DNA from: Rikenellaceae bacterium
Lineage (GTDB): Bacteria; Bacteroidota; Bacteroidia; Bacteroidales; UBA932
DNA length: 8,424 nucleotides
NCBI GenBank assembly: GCA_900769885.1
Contig: CAAGIG010000081.1
Coordinates: forward strand, 1 to 8,424
Reading direction: 5' to 3'
Of the stretch, positions 6,541 to 8,424 are shown piece after piece. Below the pieces are notes generated by a model. That model made no database searches, was not told the origin of the DNA, and was given only the letters and a program-made list of their open reading frames with translations. Every line of letters starts with the position of its first letter. Position 1 is the first letter of the stretch. The translations under genes were made by a program, and so were the position numbers.

Positions 6541-7707
6541 GTGTCCATTACTTTCTGTTGTCCGAGCCTCCGCTACACTATATGAATACGACACAGTCTC
6601 AACTAACACCGCATTCTCTTCAAGAGCTTCACCTTCCTTAATATTTATAGTTTTGGTCAGAGCATCATAACCACTTTTTGAAATTGCAACACTATGACTA
6701 CCAACCAACAAACTATCCAAAGTCAACGGAGTGACACCATAATCCTTACCATCAATCGCCACCGAAGCCCCTAAAGGATTTGACATCAGCACCAAAGTTC
6801 CCACAATCGGCACAGGAGCATCCAATGCAAACTTATATTGCTCACCATCCTTCACTTCCACATATTTTGAAGTAGGTCTGTGATTCTCGCGACGACACTC
6901 AATCTGATATGTACCGGGACCCCAAATACCTTTCCACGAAGAAGTCCCCTTTTTCTGACCATCCACATAAATATCTGCCCCGGAAGCAGCAACCAACTCC
7001 ACATCAGCAAAATTTGGTCTTAGAGTAACCTCCTCAATATGAGTACCATTTGCAGATTCCAATTTCACTCTACCCTGCGATTCGTGATAATACTCCGCCA
7101 CCACAGAAAAAGTATAAGTCCCCAACTCAATATATTTAGCCACCTGCCCCGAAGCATCAGTCGTACCAAATAAAGACTTCACCCCCTGCGAATTAGTATA
7201 AGTAACCATAGTCCCAGCCTTCGCCGGAGTTATCTTAAACAACAAAGTCCCTTTACCAACAGCAGCCACCTCTTTCTTTACCGAGATTTTCATCCGATAA
7301 ACCTTCCCTGACTCAAATGTTCTCTGCAAATCATACCTGCTGACGGTACGATAACCTGAACGGGTGATTGTAACCTGCTTGGCATTCTTCTGAACATAAA
7401 CCCATATCTCACCCTCCGCATCGTGAACCTCCACAATACTTTTCAACATCCCAAAATCAAAATTGTATGCCCTCAAATCATCATCGACATCATCTGATGT
7501 GATTTTCAAAATAGCATACAAATCCCCACTGCCATCCACCTTTTTAGTGTCCGCCTTAGCATTGGCTGACATATCGAACGGATCATCCTCAACACTCTCC
7601 ACACTGAAAACCTTTAACTGCTGAGCAAAAGATTCAACCTGACCAAAAAGAACCAACAACAACCCCAAAAGGAAGAAATACTTAATATATCTAACCAAAG
7701 AAACCAT
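5275..7707 (-). CDS. Secreted PEGA / FISUMP repeat protein, frameshifted near its end
   Basis: The frame encodes 810 aa. The ATG at 7707 gives a good signal peptide (MVSLVRYIKYFFLLGLLLVLFGQVESFAQQ); the longer start at 7737 is a TTG that only adds residues before it. After an N-terminal region of unknown fold (about 31-225) come a PEGA-like domain (about 234-298) and a clearer PEGA domain (about 303-370; GTLVLMSNPLGASVAIDG, YGVTPL, GYDAL). Then come two full FISUMP repeats (about 390-560, 574-745) and the start of a third (from about 759). FISUMP is the Fibrobacter succinogenes major paralogous domain, common in secreted proteins of gut bacteria and without a known activity. PEGA domains are surface or periplasmic beta modules. 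After YYAWG the frame shifts to unrelated residues and stops; the missing end is at 4910-5341. The protein is expected outside the cytoplasm, but no lipobox or sorting domain is seen. I found no convincing promoter upstream. Confidence 0.87.
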   Translation of the reverse strand: MVSLVRYIKYFFLLGLLLVLFGQVESFAQQLKVFSVESVEDDPFDMSANAKADTKKVDGSGDLYAILKITSDDVDDDLRAYNFDFGMLKSIVEVHDAEGEIWVYVQKNAKQVTITRSGYRTVSRYDLQRTFESGKVYRMKISVKKEVAAVGKGTLLFKITPAKAGTMVTYTNSQGVKSLFGTTDASGQVAKYIELGTYTFSVVAEYYHESQGRVKLESANGTHIEEVTLRPNFADVELVAASGADIYVDGQKKGTSSWKGIWGPGTYQIECRRENHRPTSKYVEVKDGEQYKFALDAPVPIVGTLVLMSNPLGASVAIDGKDYGVTPLTLDSLLVGSHSVAISKSGYDALTKTINIKEGEALEENAVLVETVSYSYSVAEARTTESNGHEYVDLGLPSGLKWATCNVGASSPEQYGDYYAWGEIETKGEYSNENSKARGKSIGDISGNSNYDVARAKWGGNWRMPTMEELEELNSKCTWQWTTQKGINGYKVTGPNGNSIFLPAAGCREGSSLDGVERDGFYWSSTPDDSNYYDCLLIFSSSYHDVDMSPCLLGLSVRPVLGNQNESNKINGYEYVDLGLPSGLKWATCNVGASSPEEYGDYYAWGEIEIKSEYSGTNSKTYGKSMSDISGNSTYDVARAKWGGSWRLPTKKELEELESKCKWQWTTINGKNGYKVTGPNGNSIFLPAAGIRGWSSLNHAGENGYYWSSTPDESDDNFAYDLYFDSSNHDVYCNFRYYGQSVRPVLGNQNESNKINGYEYVDLGLPSGLRWATCNVGANSPEGYGDYYAWGRLRQRVSTLTLIPKHTTEG

Positions 7708-7931
7708 ATACTTGACTATATTAATAAATCCAAACAATATCTCGCTAAATTAACAAAAAAACACATACAAATCCAACCACGAACATAATCATTGAAATAA
7801 GTTTCAAAACGTGACACAAAGCATAACCACACAACCACCAAATCCACACACCTCAATCAAGCACCAATCCCACATCTACACTATTCACCGCCACCAACAA
7901 AACCACCCCAAAAACACCAAAATTCACTACC
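7708..7931. other. G-poor intergenic leader and spacer, no gene recognised
   Basis: This is the region upstream of the PEGA/FISUMP gene. The plus strand is rich in A and C and very poor in G, especially 7808-7930. No complete TTG...TAnnTTTG promoter is visible on the minus strand; TATTGTTTG near 7738 is one base off in spacing. A degenerate B arm of the 74-bp repeat (CACCGCCACCAAC) lies at 7886-7898, 89 bp before the first good one. The open frame over 7811-8182 is low in complexity (Thr, His, Gln, Asn, Pro) and I do not accept it as a gene. Confidence 0.5.
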
Positions 7932-8209
7932 CTACCGTGCACCACCCTACATTAAAAACTCACGCAACAAAGTTCACCGCCCACCAGCGAATAACAAAAC
8001 AACACAGCCGTGCACACATCCCCATTAAATACCCTTCCGAAAGGAGTTACTGCACGTTAGCTAATTATAAAAACTACGCTACCGTGCACGCATACTACTT
8101 TCATAATAGCCAAATCAACATCACCGCCCGTCAGCGAACAAAAACAAACACGCTACCGTACAACAACCCTATCCAAAAGTAATTCAATAAATACCTACCG
8201 CCCGTCAGC
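7932..8209. repeat. Four units of a 74-bp-period palindromic repeat (right array)
   Basis: Units R1-R4 are 57 bp each: 7932-7988, 8005-8061, 8079-8135 and 8153-8209, with steps of 73, 74 and 74 bp. Each starts with an A arm (consensus CTACCGTGCAC) and ends with a B arm (consensus CACCGCCCGTCAGC); about 32 variable bases lie between them and 16-17 between units. B arms and following A arms are inverted. The best case is TGCACGTTAGC (8051-8061) with GCTACCGTGCA (8078-8088), 10 of 11 paired around a 16-base loop. The last B arm runs directly into the 138-bp element, sharing its first GC. The lengths are strikingly constant while the sequence drifts. Function is unknown. Confidence 0.72.
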
Positions 8210-8325
8210 AAAAACACCTGGATCACCAATCTACCCCTACAGACATCTACAAAGCCAATTTACCGTTCCAGGTGTACCAAAACTCAGCAGCACCTGGTGC
8301 ACCAAAACACCCTCTAACCCCAATT
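8208..8325. repeat. Second copy of the 138-bp nested inverted-repeat element, cut short by an IS
   Basis: It begins with the same 14-mer, GCAAAAACACCTGG, and keeps CCAGGTG (8268-8274) and CACCTGG (8291-8297) at exactly the same offsets as the copy at 40-177. Over the shared 120 bases I count about 93 identities with no gaps, and nearly half of the differences fall in the 16-base loop of the inner hairpin. It stops after CAATTTG at about 8325-8327, where the left copy goes on to the closing arm. The IS end starts at that point. Confidence 0.75.
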
Positions 8326-8334
8326 TGACATGAC

Positions 8335-8365
8335 CCCCGAAAGTTAGACAAAAAACTTTCGGGGT
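8335..8365 (+). terminator. Hairpin at the IS left end, blocking read-in transcription
   Basis: CCCCGAAAAGTT (8335-8346) pairs with AACTTTCGGGG (8355-8365), with one bulged A and an 8-base loop, followed by TTTTGTT. It lies between the IS end and the orfA start. Such hairpins can stop transcripts entering from outside the element and include the terminal repeat. Action as a terminator is inferred. Confidence 0.5.
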
Positions 8366-8372
8366 TTTGTTA

Positions 8373-8424
8373 TGTTTAAAAAAAGAAAGAAACATGGCTA
8401 TGCAGAACGATTGAAGTATATGCA
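8373..8424 (+). CDS. IS3-family transposase OrfA, N-terminal fragment
   Basis: The open frame starts with the ATG at 8373 and runs off the window after 17 codons: MFKKRKKHGYAERLKYM. The Lys/Arg-rich start and the YAERLKYM segment resemble the start of the helix-turn-helix OrfA of IS150-like elements, which binds the IS ends. The position, 47 bases inside the IS terminus, is typical. Only the start is visible, so whether the element is intact cannot be judged. Confidence 0.7.

Larger units (their letters stand above)
8326..8424 (+). mobile_element. Left end of an IS3-family (IS150-like) insertion sequence, partial
   Basis: The terminal pattern TGACATGACCCCC, then AAAAGTTAGAC, resembles the TG---TGACCCC...AGTTAGAC ends of IS150-group elements. 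It is followed at once by an orfA start reading into the window edge. The left boundary is set at 8326 by that resemblance; 8326-8331 are all possible because TTTG is shared with the interrupted repeat. The right end and any target duplication lie outside the window. Confidence 0.75.

Noticed and set aside
7708..7800. Promoter of the PEGA/FISUMP gene
   Set aside because: Candidates such as TATTGTTTG or TATGTTCG fail either the -7 consensus or the 19-21 bp spacing to a TTG box.
7811..8182. Plus-strand 123-residue open frame
   Set aside because: It runs through the G-poor spacer and the repeat array, its product is low-complexity Thr/His/Gln/Asn/Pro, and nothing resembles a known protein; base skew explains the lack of stops.
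7932..8209. CRISPR array
   Set aside because: The repeated parts are two short degenerate motifs in a 74-bp period, the intervals between them resemble each other across loci, and no cas gene is in the window.

Overview
The window looks like chromosomal DNA of a gut-type Bacteroidales (Bacteroidetes). The evidence is a BACON-domain lipoprotein with a signal peptidase II lipobox, a PEGA/FISUMP repeat protein, a single-domain RyR protein, the two-domain nucleoside kinase of this phylum, and a Bacteroidetes-type promoter (TTG, 19 bp, TATTTTTG). All complete genes are on the minus strand. The plus strand is C-over-G rich through the genes and the right intergenic region, which fits minus being the leading strand (inference).

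Layout. 1-552 has no convincing gene. It holds a 138-bp nested inverted-repeat element (40-177), two units of a 74-bp-period palindromic repeat (228-358), and a strong intrinsic terminator (491-525) for the lipoprotein gene. 553-2646 encodes a 697-aa BACON lipoprotein with its own promoter. 2718-4382 (nucleoside kinase) and 4402-4692 (RyR domain) form a tight two-gene unit. 4693-4909 holds a terminator-like hairpin, a relic of a FISUMP repeat and a two-hairpin intergenic repeat. 4910-7707 is one ancestral gene for a secreted PEGA/FISUMP protein with three FISUMP repeats, split by a one-base deletion at 5335-5339 into 5275-7707 and 4910-5341. 7708-8325 is intergenic: a G-poor stretch, four more units of the 74-bp repeat (7932-8209), and a second copy of the 138-bp element cut short at about 8325. 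From about 8326 an IS3-family (IS150-like) insertion sequence begins, with the first 17 codons of its orfA at the window edge.

How it fits together. The RyR protein and the kinase are probably co-transcribed; a shared nucleotide-related role is inference only. The lipoprotein and the PEGA/FISUMP protein are envelope or secreted proteins built from repeated modules. The gene block lies between two related noncoding repeat regions in the same orientation (138-bp element plus 74-bp array on each side). This repeat system, with its conserved arms, constant lengths and variable loops, is the least explained part of the window. No defence system, CRISPR locus, rRNA or tRNA was recognised.
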